Positions 46,743 to 54,687 of a DNA stretch of 64,000 nucleotides are shown piece by piece. The translations under genes and the position numbers were made by a program. Each line of letters opens with the position of its first letter. Position 1 is the first letter of the stretch. The DNA is taken from positions 1 through 64,000 of the forward strand of contig CAIZFE010000056.1 in assembly GCA_903932145.1 (NCBI GenBank), read 5' to 3'. Below the pieces are notes generated by a model. It saw only the letters and a program-made list of their open reading frames with translations, ran no database searches and had not been told where the DNA came from. Origin of the DNA: an uncultured Rhodopila sp. (GTDB taxonomy: Bacteria; Pseudomonadota; Alphaproteobacteria; Acetobacterales; Acetobacteraceae).

Positions 46743-46993
46743 TGGCTTTCCTTGAACGTTTTGCGGCCGACGACGAATGTCCGTGGCTGGCCCGAGAGCA
46801 ACCAAGCCGGCGGCTGACCGCATCGCGCAAGCCAGTCGCGCCGGGCGTCACTACCATCGGCCACTTCTTCCTCGATCGTATCTCCATCGGACAAGCACCA
46901 GCGAAGATCGGGAAATTCAATCAGGTACCCGCCACCTTCGTGGTCAGTTAACCGGTAGATGTGAGGGCGGTCGTCATTGCCGGTCATGATCAT
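46739..46993 (-). CDS. HicB-like small protein translated with a metabolic operon
   Basis: 84 residues (82 from Met 3). The HicB/UPF0150 core is clear: YRLTDHEGGGYLIEFPDL, then CLSDGDTIEEEV and ARRDWLARCG. In place of the usual Gly-Cys the motif reads RWCLSDGDT. No HicA gene accompanies it. Its stop overlaps the start of the alpha/beta hydrolase gene by four bases (ATGA), so it heads the operon HicB-like/hydrolase/Ldh. It may be a regulator of that operon or a solitary antitoxin relic. Confidence 0.75.
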   Translation of the reverse strand: MIMTGNDDRPHIYRLTDHEGGGYLIEFPDLRWCLSDGDTIEEEVADGSDARRDWLARCGQPPAWLLSGQPRTFVVGRKTFKESQ

Positions 46994-47011
46994 GATGTCC
47001 GGATGTGACGC

Positions 47012-47338
47012 TCAGCGTGTCAATACCAAGCGCACAAACGCGGCTCGAAGTTCTGTCCGTTCGGCGCCGGTCAGTGTCGTCTGTCCAAAGTAAATCCGCC
47101 CTGCCCGCAGGAGGAGACGATCATGCGCTTGGGGAACCTGGCTATTGCTCGCGAACAATGTCTTCAGCCCGGCCAGATCCGACGGAGCGAGCGCGGCGAT
47201 CAACGGCTCGATTTCCTGGTCGAGGCTACCTCCGACGGCCGCCAGGGTCGCACCGTCTGGGGCTGCCGGTGGTGAATAGGACAGAAACCGTCTCACACAA
47301 GCAGCGTCCCACTCCGTCGCTGTGTCGGCCTCTTGCAT
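47012..47338 (-). CDS. Hypothetical protein
   Basis: 108 residues from the ATG at 47338; the frame to 47398 adds a stretch that overlaps the probable small RNA terminator region and is less likely. Not recognised. Predicted all-helical (SLDQEIEPLIAALAPSDLAGLKTLF, then TGAERTELRAAFVRLV), with no membrane segment or metal motif. The stop lies 18 nt before the HicB-like gene, so it could be the first gene of that unit. Confidence 0.5.
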   Translation of the reverse strand: MQEADTATEWDAACVRRFLSYSPPAAPDGATLAAVGGSLDQEIEPLIAALAPSDLAGLKTLFASNSQVPQAHDRLLLRAGRIYFGQTTLTGAERTELRAAFVRLVLTR

Positions 47339-47402
47339 CAGCGAGCGGCTCTGGTTGGCGCGTGCGGGTTCGATGCCAGCGCTGCATAAGAACTCCACAA
47401 CG

Positions 47403-47472
47403 AAAAAGGGCGCCCGCAGGCGCCCTTGCTAGTAGTTTGCGTGGGACGTGCGTACTCTCCGCCCCGCGCTAG
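47403..47472 (-). ncRNA. Candidate small RNA with own promoter and terminator
   Basis: On the minus strand TTGACA (47502-47507) and CATACA (47479-47484) are 17 bp apart. A transcript from about 47472 would run some 70 nt to a perfect 9-bp hairpin (47406-47427) followed by TTTTT. No open frame with a ribosome binding site fits in between. The sequence does not match an RNA family I know. A short leader for the downstream gene that ends early is the alternative. Confidence 0.4.
47406..47427 (-). terminator. Rho-independent terminator
   Basis: Read on the minus strand: AAGGGCGCC-TGCG-GGCGCCCTT, immediately continuing into TTT. The stem is 9 bp and perfect. With the T-run on the minus strand it ends transcription towards lower coordinates. 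Confidence 0.8.
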
Positions 47473-47478
47473 ATTGAA

Positions 47479-47507
47479 TGTATGGGACTTTTCAGCTTCT
47501 GTGTCAA
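47479..47507 (-). promoter_or_regulatory. Sigma-70-type promoter candidate
   Basis: Perfect -35 TTGACA (47502-47507), a 17-bp spacer, and a -10 CATACA (47479-47484) that matches the consensus at three positions. It faces the hairpin terminator about 55 bp away. Confidence 0.45.
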
Positions 47508-47539
47508 CCAAGTCCCGCAAAATTGGGGTTGGCGACCCG

Positions 47540-47705
47540 GTCGTCACGCGATTACCAGCGGCGGAGGGCTGGCGATGGGCACGCGTCACCGGCAGCGGTT
47601 ACCAACACGATCGCACATCGCCTGAAGGATATCCTGCCGGGGACGTTGCGCAGAACAGAGCGGCAGTCCGGCGTCAAATTTCGAAAGGAGCAAGCCCACG
47701 CGTCA
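47540..47705 (+). pseudogene. hicA with internal deletion and frameshift
   Basis: Two halves of a HicA toxin are recognisable in different frames. First: PAAEGWRWARVTGS (from about 47549). Second: TIAHRLKDILPGTLRRTERQSGVKFRKE (from about 47605). The catalytic GSHHxFKHPTKPG segment that should join them is missing, so a deletion of roughly a dozen codons has also shifted the frame. No active RNase can be made. The 3' end overlaps the start of hicB, as usual for hicAB. Confidence 0.75.
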
Positions 47706-48096
47706 TTTTCCGGCCATCATCGAAAAAGCGTCCGACGGATACGGTGTCTTCTTCCCCGACATACCCGGCTGCACCAGTGCCGGCGCCACGTTACAAGAAG
47801 CCGCATTGAACGCCGAGGAAGCGCTCCAAGCCCATATCGACCGGAGCGTGGAACATGGCGACACCATCCCCGAACCATCCACACTCGACCAGATCACAGG
47901 TGAGTCCGATGTCGTCGAAGTCGCTCGCATCCTTGTCCGCGCCGACCTGCCAAATCGAACGGTGCGCGTGAACATCACGATGCCCGAGGATCTGCTGGCC
48001 GCTGTGGACCGATACGCTGTCCAAACCGGATACTCCCGGTCGGGCTTGTTGGCACAGGCGGTGCGCGAACGGATGCGCCGGGATCAAACGGCCTAA
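47698..48096 (+). CDS. hicB: HicB antitoxin whose start codon is ACG
   Basis: 132 residues if read from 47698. The frame aligns from its first codon with HicB (RHFPAIIEKASDGYGVFFPD, then IPGCTSAGATLQEA) and ends in an intact ribbon-helix-helix (VRVNITMPEDLLAAVDRYA). AAGGAG lies 7 nt before the position where ATG is expected, but the codon is ACG. The next usable start is a TTG at 47806, which would remove the first 36 residues. Either ACG is used weakly or the gene has lost its start after its toxin was broken. It is convergent with livF, overlapping by three bases. Confidence 0.75.
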   Translation, partial: TRHFPAIIEKASDGYGVFFPDIPGCTSAGATLQEAALNAEEALQAHIDRSVEHGDTIPEPSTLDQITGESDVVEVARILVRADLPNRTVRVNITMPEDLLAAVDRYAVQTGYSRSGLLAQAVRERMRRDQTA

Positions 48097-48788
48097 ACCG
48101 TCAGATACCGCCCGCGGATCTCCGCCTCCTCCGCCCGGAAAACCTCCGGCGAGGCGCCATAGACAATCCGCCCCTTGACCATGATGTGCAGTTCGTCCGC
48201 CACCGCCTCGGCCAGCTTCATGTTCTGTTCGATCAACAGGATCGTCACGCCCTCGGCGCACAGTGTCCGAATAACCCCCGCTAGTTCCCGCACCACCAAA
48301 GGCGCCAACCCCTGACTCGGTTCATCCAGCAGCACCACGCGCGGATCGCTGACCAATGCCCTGGCGATCGCCAGCATCTGTTGCTCGCCGCCCGACAACT
48401 GCCAGCCGCGATTGCCCGAGCGTTCGCGTAACGACGGGAACAACGTCAGCAACCGTTCTATGGTCCAAACCTTGGCGGGCTTCCGCTCGCCGACGCGAAT
48501 GTTCTCCAGCACCGATAGATCGGGGAAAATCAGCCGCCCCTCCGGCACATACGCAACGCCCGCCCGCGCCACCAGATGCGGTGCCCAGCCGGCGATATCC
48601 TGCCCATCCAGCAACACCCTCCCCGACGTCGGGGGCACCAGCCCCATGATGCTGCGCACGGTCGTGGTCTTCCCTACCCCATTGCGCCCGAGCATAGCAC
48701 AGATGCGGCCGCGGGGCACCGTCAGATCGACCCCTTGCAAGATATGACTGGCGCCGTAATGAGTATTCAGCCTCTCGATCCGCAACAT
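48093..48788 (-). CDS. livF: Branched-chain amino acid ABC transporter ATP-binding protein LivF
   Basis: 231 residues. Walker A GRNGVGKT, signature LSGGEQQ, Walker B VVLLDEPSQGLAP, H-loop LLIEQNMKLA; the VPEGRLIFPDLSVLENI stretch is typical of LivF. Its ATG shares one base with the livG stop (TGATG). It is the last gene of the transporter operon. Confidence 0.95.
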   Translation of the reverse strand: MLRIERLNTHYGASHILQGVDLTVPRGRICAMLGRNGVGKTTTVRSIMGLVPPTSGRVLLDGQDIAGWAPHLVARAGVAYVPEGRLIFPDLSVLENIRVGERKPAKVWTIERLLTLFPSLRERSGNRGWQLSGGEQQMLAIARALVSDPRVVLLDEPSQGLAPLVVRELAGVIRTLCAEGVTILLIEQNMKLAEAVADELHIMVKGRIVYGASPEVFRAEEAEIRGRYLTV

Positions 48789-49537
48789 CAGGCGTATCCA
48801 CCCAGGTAAGCCGCCTGCACCGCCGCGTCGTCTTTCACCACCGATGGCACATCGTCCGCGATTACGCTCCCCCGGTGCATGACGGTGATTTTGCTCGCCA
48901 ATCGGAACACGACCTCCATGTCATGTTCCACCAGCAGCACGGTCAGCCCGCCGCCCGCGAACAGCCCAGCCAAAGTCTCAACCGCCGTCAGCGTTTCCTC
49001 AACCGACAATCCCTGTGTCGGTTCGTCCAGCAACAACACCCGCGGCTTCTGGGACAGCGCCATCGCCACCTCCAGCAACCGCTGATCGCCATGCGACAAC
49101 AGCCCCGCCGGCCGGCCCGCCACCGCGGACAAACCGAGCCGCTCCAGCGCTTCATCGCCACGCTTGGATGCCTCGCCAAACACTGACGCGCCACCCCATG
49201 GCTGCCACCGCCGAGGCAACCGCGCCTGCGCCGCGACACGGCAATTCTCCCGCGCCGTCATCTCGGGGAACAGAGAGGTCAACTGGAAGGTTCGCGACAA
49301 TCCGGCCTGGCAGCGTTGATACGACGACAGTCCGGACAGCACGCGCCCATCGAAACGGACGTCGCCGGATGTTGCGGTAACGACACCGGTAATCAGGTGG
49401 AACAAACTCGTCTTGCCGGCGCCGTTCGGCCCGATCACGGCTCGGACTTCTCCCGCTTCCACCCGCATCGTGACGTCGTTAACCGCCGTGACGCCGCCAT
49501 AGCGCTTGGTCAGTCCATCGAGTTCCAGCAATGCCAT
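48788..49537 (-). CDS. livG: Branched-chain amino acid ABC transporter ATP-binding protein LivG
   Basis: 249 residues from the ATG at 49537. Walker A GPNGAGKT, Walker B VLLLDEPTQGL, H-loop LLVEHDMEVVF. The ABC signature reads LLSHGDQRLLE rather than the usual LSYGEQR; Ser and Gly, which contact ATP, are kept. It is joined to livM and livF by one-base TGATG overlaps on both sides. Confidence 0.95.
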   Translation of the reverse strand: MALLELDGLTKRYGGVTAVNDVTMRVEAGEVRAVIGPNGAGKTSLFHLITGVVTATSGDVRFDGRVLSGLSSYQRCQAGLSRTFQLTSLFPEMTARENCRVAAQARLPRRWQPWGGASVFGEASKRGDEALERLGLSAVAGRPAGLLSHGDQRLLEVAMALSQKPRVLLLDEPTQGLSVEETLTAVETLAGLFAGGGLTVLLVEHDMEVVFRLASKITVMHRGSVIADDVPSVVKDDAAVQAAYLGGYA

Positions 49538-50454
49538 CAAGCGCGTGCCCGTCGGGTCAGCAGTCCCCAAATCCCTTGCGGCGCGAACATCACGAACCCA
49601 ATAAAAATCAACCCGAAGAACAGCGCCCAGGATTCCGTGTACTGGCTGAGCACATGCTCCAGCAGCATGAAGAACGCCGCCCCCAGGATGGGGCCGATCA
49701 AGGTTCCTTGCCCCCCGACAATGACCATGATCAGCACCTGACCGGAGAACAGCCAGAACACCAGTTCGGTGTTCGCGAACCCGGCGAACGGCGAATACAG
49801 CGCACCGGCCAGGCCGCCCAAAGCAAAAGACACAGCGACAACCGCGATTTTATACAGTCGGGTGTTATACCCGAGCGAGAGGGTCTTGGCCTCGTTCTCC
49901 CGAATGCCGCGCAAGACGGCCCCGAACGGAGACCCGACCAACGACCGGCAGAACAAATAAGCCCCCAGCAAACAGACCAGAACCAGATAGTAATACCCGT
50001 TCTTGGTCTGAAACACCGTGACCCCGAACGGTCCTGCCGTCCGCGGTATCCCCGCCAACCCGTCCGACGCTCCCGTAACGGATGTCCACTTGAACGCCAC
50101 CGCGTAAAGCAACTGAGCAAACGCCAGCGTCAGCATCGAAAACGAAACCCCCTTGGCCAGCGTGCAAACCCACGCCACGCCGATTGCCACCACGCCTGCC
50201 AATACAGAGGCCGCCAAAACAGCGAACGGCAATGGCAACGACGTGTGCAGCAACAGATAGCCCGACGCGTACGCCCCCAGTCCATACGCCGCCGCATGGC
50301 CGAAGCTGATCAGGCGTGTATAACCCACCATCAAATCCAGGCTCATGGCCAATAGGCCGAGGATCAGCGCCTCGGTCAACAGCGTCATCGCGAACAGTGG
50401 CAACCCAAGCGGAGCCATCGCCAGCAACAGCGCCACACACACGAAAATCCGCAT
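49537..50454 (-). CDS. livM: Branched-chain amino acid ABC transporter permease LivM
   Basis: 305 residues with eight to nine hydrophobic helices. Family marks are LDLMVGYTRLISFGHAAAYGLGAY, the coupling-loop region with GSPFGAVLRGIRENEAKTLSLGY and the closing GVMFAPQGIWG-like FVMFAPQGIWGL. It starts in a one-base overlap with the livH stop. Confidence 0.94.
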   Translation of the reverse strand: MRIFVCVALLLAMAPLGLPLFAMTLLTEALILGLLAMSLDLMVGYTRLISFGHAAAYGLGAYASGYLLLHTSLPLPFAVLAASVLAGVVAIGVAWVCTLAKGVSFSMLTLAFAQLLYAVAFKWTSVTGASDGLAGIPRTAGPFGVTVFQTKNGYYYLVLVCLLGAYLFCRSLVGSPFGAVLRGIRENEAKTLSLGYNTRLYKIAVVAVSFALGGLAGALYSPFAGFANTELVFWLFSGQVLIMVIVGGQGTLIGPILGAAFFMLLEHVLSQYTESWALFFGLIFIGFVMFAPQGIWGLLTRRARA

Positions 50455-51323
50455 CAGGCCTCCTTACCCAGAAGCCCGCCGGGCCGCACGACCAACACCA
50501 GCAGCATCAGCAGATACATCGCAGCCATGGCGAAATCGGGAAAGTAATAGGTGCCGAACACCTGCACGAACGCCACCAGGATCGCCGCCAATAACGAGCC
50601 CGGGAAGCTCCCCATCCCCCCGATAATCACGATCACGAACGCATCGATGATCGCATTCCCCGCCATGCCCAACGATGCGGACAACAAAGGCGCCGCCAGT
50701 ACGCCCCCGAGCGCCGCCAAGCCGCAGCCGATGCCGAAAATCCCGGACCGCACCAGGTTCACATCAACCCCCAGCGCATGCACCATTTCGGCGTTCTGGC
50801 TGGTCGCCCGGATCAGCAGCCCGAGCCGCGTGCGTTCCAGAAATTGCCAGATCCCGACCGCGACGATCGCTCCGGCGGCCACCAGGAACAATCGATACAC
50901 CGGGAACGGTTCGTCCAGTAAAAACACGATACCGGACAGCGAGTCCGGGACCTGGACCTGCAACGCGTCAACGCCCCAGACCAGCCGGATGATCTCGCCC
51001 AATACCAACGTCAGGCCAAACGTCACCATCAGGAATGCGCTGTCGTCACGTTTGTATAGCCGCCGTAACAACCCCATTTCGAACGCCGCCCCGATGCCGC
51101 CCGCGACCAACGGTCCCAGCACTAGTCCGGCCCAGAAGCTGCCGGTCAGACGCACGGCCGAGTATCCCAGGAACGCTCCCAGCATATAGAACGTGCCATG
51201 GGCGAAATTGACGATTCGCATGATCCCGAAGATCAGCGTCAGGCCTACCCCGAGGAAAAACAGCAATGCCGCCTGAGACAACGCGTTCAGGCACTGCACC
51301 AGCAGAAACGACAGCAGATCCAC
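50454..51323 (-). CDS. livH: Branched-chain amino acid ABC transporter permease LivH
   Basis: 289 residues. ALFFLGVGLTLIFGIMRIVNFAHGTFYMLGAF is the family signature in helices 1-2, and TSQNAEMVHALGVDV the coupling loop. About eight helices. It starts seven bases after the binding-protein stop. Confidence 0.94.
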   Translation of the reverse strand: MDLLSFLLVQCLNALSQAALLFFLGVGLTLIFGIMRIVNFAHGTFYMLGAFLGYSAVRLTGSFWAGLVLGPLVAGGIGAAFEMGLLRRLYKRDDSAFLMVTFGLTLVLGEIIRLVWGVDALQVQVPDSLSGIVFLLDEPFPVYRLFLVAAGAIVAVGIWQFLERTRLGLLIRATSQNAEMVHALGVDVNLVRSGIFGIGCGLAALGGVLAAPLLSASLGMAGNAIIDAFVIVIIGGMGSFPGSLLAAILVAFVQVFGTYYFPDFAMAAMYLLMLLVLVVRPGGLLGKEA

Positions 51324-51330
51324 CCGGCGA

Positions 51331-52518
51331 TCAGTCCGTATAAACCATCTGGTTACACGGCGGAGTCACACGATCGGCCTTATAGGTGGCGATCACTTCC
51401 GGCACCGGATGCTCCATCCCGTCCTTCTTGACCACTTTCACAACGAATCCCGGCTGTTCTGCCTGATGATCGCAGGCGCGCATGGTGATCGGACCCTTGA
51501 CGCTGGTCACCACCAGCCCCTCCAACGCTGCCCGCAGCTTCGCCGCCTCGACGCTACCGGCTTTCTCGATCCCGGCCTGCATGACGATACAAGACTGATA
51601 CTGATCGCCCTCAAACATCTGCGGCAGGCGTCCGTATTCCGCCTGCCACGCGGCGACGAACGCCTTGTTCTGGGGATTATCCAGCGCCGCCGGATAGCGC
51701 GAGCCACCAATCAGCCCCACCGAGGCATCCCCCGACGCATTGATCCCCATCTCATCTACCTGCTCGGTCAGCAACTGGACCTTCTCACCGAGCCGATACT
51801 GTTTCGCCTGGGTCAGGAACGCGACGTTGTCGTCGCCGGCCAGCACCAGATAGCAACCGTCCGCGCCGGACTGCCGGATCTTGGTGATATACGTCGAGAA
51901 ATCCTTGGTCCCTGTGGGTGAGAACACCGCGCCCAGGAACTCCTTACCGGCCCGTTTCGCCTCGGATTCAAACACCTCCATGGAGTTGTGACCCCAGGCG
52001 TAATCCATGCCGATGCCATAAAATTTCTTCATCGGGGAATCCCGCAACCAAAGCGTCACCGCGCGGGTACCCATCGGCCCCGACACGTTCGGCCGGAAGA
52101 AATTCGGCACCAGGGATTCACCGGTCAACCGCCCGTCGCCGTTGTCGCCGGAGACAAATATCGTGTCCCACTCGGCCAGCTTCGGCACGACGGCTAATGC
52201 TTCATTGGATGCCACGATGCAGGTGATCAGGCGGACGCCACTCCGCTCCACCATCTCCTGCACCTTGCGGACGGTTGTCGCGGGGTTCGCGGCTGTGTCC
52301 TCGACGATCAACTCGATCGGGCGGCCCAGCAATCCGCCTTTGGCGTTGACCTGCTTCGCCCAGAATTCGCAGGCACGGCGCATCTGTGCGCCGATACCGC
52401 CCAGCGGGCCGGTCAGCGCGACGGGAATGCCAATCTTGATGGAGTCAGCCGCGAATGCACGACGAGTCATTCCGGCAACAGCGGCTGTCTGCAACAGTAC
52501 ACGACGCGATACGGACAT
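51331..52518 (-). CDS. livK: Branched-chain amino acid/amide ABC transporter substrate-binding protein (LivK-like)
   Basis: 395 residues. The signal peptide carries a twin-arginine-like start (SRRVLLQTAAVAG) and ends after AFA. The mature Peripla_BP_6 fold shows IKIGIPVALTGPLGGIGAQM, ELIVEDTAANPATTVRKVQEMV and DYAWGHNSMEVF. It is the first gene of livKHMGF. The last hundred residues contain MFEGDQYQSCIVMQAGIEKAGS, as in ABC-type urea/amide or aromatic-acid binders, so leucine is not certain. Confidence 0.92.
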   Translation of the reverse strand: MSVSRRVLLQTAAVAGMTRRAFAADSIKIGIPVALTGPLGGIGAQMRRACEFWAKQVNAKGGLLGRPIELIVEDTAANPATTVRKVQEMVERSGVRLITCIVASNEALAVVPKLAEWDTIFVSGDNGDGRLTGESLVPNFFRPNVSGPMGTRAVTLWLRDSPMKKFYGIGMDYAWGHNSMEVFESEAKRAGKEFLGAVFSPTGTKDFSTYITKIRQSGADGCYLVLAGDDNVAFLTQAKQYRLGEKVQLLTEQVDEMGINASGDASVGLIGGSRYPAALDNPQNKAFVAAWQAEYGRLPQMFEGDQYQSCIVMQAGIEKAGSVEAAKLRAALEGLVVTSVKGPITMRACDHQAEQPGFVVKVVKKDGMEHPVPEVIATYKADRVTPPCNQMVYTD

Positions 52519-52583
52519 CGAAGGCCTCCCTAGCCACGGTTTTTTTTATTGAAACCGTAGTAGGGCCGGAAACAGGCGCAACG

Positions 52584-53630
52584 TCAATCGGCGGCGGGAA
52601 CTGTCATCAGAGGCACCAGATGCGACAGGAAAATCTCCGCGCAGGCTCGCCATGAATACCGTTCGGCATGGATACGGCAAGCAGCTCGATCCGCGCCTAA
52701 CGCCGCCATCGCTGCGACCCGCAGGTCGGTATGCACCGCCCCGATATTACCGTCGGCGTTGATCAGCACGTCCTTCGGGCCGGTCACCGGGAACGCCGCG
52801 ACCGGCGTGCCGCACGCCAGGGCCTCCAGGATCACCAGTCCGAACGTATCTGTCAGGCTGGGGAAGACGAATACATCGGCGCCGGCATAGGCACGCGCCA
52901 AAGCCTCTCCGTGCTTCGGCCCGGTGAAAGTCACTTTCGGGTATTCCCGTTGCAGCGACGCCAGTTGCGGTCCGCCACCGACGACGACCTTCGATCCCGG
53001 CAAATCCAGATCCAGGAACGCGCCGATGTTCTTTTCGACTGCGACACGGCCGACATAGATGAAGACCGGTCCTGGCAGATGCGTGAATTCGGTCTTGGGA
53101 TACGGCTTGAACAGGTCCAGATCGACACCGCGCGACCAGGAGCGGATGTTGCGAAACCCGCGTGCCGTCAACTCGGCGCGCAACGATTGCGTCGCCACCA
53201 TCGTGCCCTGGCCGGCGCCATGAAAACGCCGCATCCAGGCATAGATCGGCCGCACCGGCAGGCCGGTCCTTGCCTTGACGTATTCCGCGAAGCGCGTGTG
53301 AAACGCCGTGGTGAAAGCGAACCCGGTGCGCTTGGCCCAGCTTCGCGCGGCCATACCCAGCGGCCCCTCGGTCGCGATATGCAGGGCGTCCGGTTTGAAC
53401 GCCTCTATCAGGCGCACCAGCCGCCGCCGCGGCAGCAGCGACAGCGAGATGTCGGGATAGGTCGGGCAGGGGAGCGTGCGGAACCGGTCAGGACCGATCA
53501 CATCGACGATGTGACCCATGTCCTGAAGTTCCTGAACGACCGTGGTCAAGGTGCGTACCACACCATTGACCTGGGGTTTCCAGGCATCCGTGATGATCAG
53601 GATGCGATGGGAGAGGGCAGGCGGCAGCAT
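52584..53630 (-). CDS. GT4 glycosyltransferase, lipid-sugar type
   Basis: 348 residues from Met at 53630; the frame extends to 53696 but then overlaps the upstream gene. GT-B fold: ILIITDAWKPQVNGVVRTL at the start, HIATEGPLG, SRGVDLDLF, IYVGRVAVEKNIGAFLDLD and the EX7E stretch DTFGLVILEALACGTPVAAFP. This set is typical of mannosyl- or glucosyl-transferases acting on diacylglycerol or phosphatidylinositol-like acceptors. It follows the phosphoesterase gene by 28 nt on the same strand, a pairing that suggests a glycolipid pathway. Confidence 0.9.
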   Translation of the reverse strand: MLPPALSHRILIITDAWKPQVNGVVRTLTTVVQELQDMGHIVDVIGPDRFRTLPCPTYPDISLSLLPRRRLVRLIEAFKPDALHIATEGPLGMAARSWAKRTGFAFTTAFHTRFAEYVKARTGLPVRPIYAWMRRFHGAGQGTMVATQSLRAELTARGFRNIRSWSRGVDLDLFKPYPKTEFTHLPGPVFIYVGRVAVEKNIGAFLDLDLPGSKVVVGGGPQLASLQREYPKVTFTGPKHGEALARAYAGADVFVFPSLTDTFGLVILEALACGTPVAAFPVTGPKDVLINADGNIGAVHTDLRVAAMAALGADRAACRIHAERYSWRACAEIFLSHLVPLMTVPAAD

Positions 53631-53658
53631 GTCCGGTATGTCCACGAGGGGGAGTTGA

Positions 53659-54477
53659 TCAGACAGTGGCCGGCACTTTTGCGGTCGTCGGCGCAAAGAA
53701 CGACAAGCGGTTCAGCGCCGCCCAGTCGATCAGCTCCAACCGTCCGTCATGGTGTTCCACCAGCGCCGTGCAGCTTTCCACCCAGTCGCCGTCGTTGAGA
53801 TACAGGACGCCATCCACTTCGCGCATTTCGGCGTGGTGGATGTGACCGCACACGACGCCATCGAAACCGCGCCGCTTGGCTTCGGATGCCAATGCGAATT
53901 CGAACCGGTCGATTGCCTTCACAGCCTCTTTCACCTGCTGTTTCAGCCACGCCGACAACGACCAGTACGGATAGCCCAGCTTGCGGCGAACCGCGTTGAA
54001 CCAACGGTTGACGATCAGCGCGGTGGTGTAGGCCCAGTCACCCAGCAGGGCGAGGAACTTGAAATAGCGCACCACGCTGTCGAATTCGTCGCCATGCATC
54101 ACCAGCAGGCGCTTGCCGTCGGCTGTCGTGTGTTCCGACTCGCGGCGCATCTTGATGCCGCAGATCTCGATGCCGATCGGCAGCCAGTTGCGAAACATCT
54201 CGTCGTGGTTGCCGGGAATGTAGGTCACTTCGGTGCCACTCCGGGCTTGCCGGACGATCTGTTTCAGGACTTCGTCGTGGTGTTCGTCCCAGTACCAGGA
54301 TTTGCGCAATCTCCATCCGTCGATGATGTCACCGACCAGAAACAGATTGTGACAGCTTGACTGCCGCAGGAAATCGGCCAGGAACTCACTGCGGCAACCA
54401 CGCGTACCGAGGTGCGTGTCCGAAATGAAGATGGTCCGGTATGTCGGCGGCACGCCGATGTGGGACATGGCGTTCAT
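53659..54477 (-). CDS. Metallophosphoesterase, LpxH-like
   Basis: 272 residues. All five calcineurin-like metal motifs are present: FISDTHLG, VGDIIDGW, IPGNHDE, MHGDEFD and CGHIHHAE. The insert SWYWDEHHDEVLKQIVR is typical of the UDP-2,3-diacylglucosamine-diphosphatase-like family of Alphaproteobacteria. True lipid A synthesis in this class often uses LpxI, so this enzyme may instead hydrolyse another nucleotide-lipid or sugar phosphate. The next gene, a GT4, supports a lipid-sugar role. It is divergent from the diacylglycerol-kinase-like gene. Confidence 0.88.
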   Translation of the reverse strand: MNAMSHIGVPPTYRTIFISDTHLGTRGCRSEFLADFLRQSSCHNLFLVGDIIDGWRLRKSWYWDEHHDEVLKQIVRQARSGTEVTYIPGNHDEMFRNWLPIGIEICGIKMRRESEHTTADGKRLLVMHGDEFDSVVRYFKFLALLGDWAYTTALIVNRWFNAVRRKLGYPYWSLSAWLKQQVKEAVKAIDRFEFALASEAKRRGFDGVVCGHIHHAEMREVDGVLYLNDGDWVESCTALVEHHDGRLELIDWAALNRLSFFAPTTAKVPATV

Positions 54478-54687
54478 TTTGGGGCGTTCATGTCGGGTAG
54501 GTCATTTCAGGTCTTCCGTTTCGGCGCACCCAATACTGGGAACACCGAGCCAAGGAAGTGAAGATTCAATGACGGAAACGATATCTGTAGGATTTGGAGA
54601 ACATATCGCTACCTTCATTCTAATGTCACGCCATTGACATGATCCGGTGCCACATTCAACCCTTCGTCTTCAGGTCGCGGTTCACGC

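Noticed and set aside
47366-47377. GGGTTCGATGCC, resembling the T-arm of a tRNA
   Set aside because: The flanking stem pairs only imperfectly, and no D-arm, anticodon arm or acceptor stem could be folded around it.
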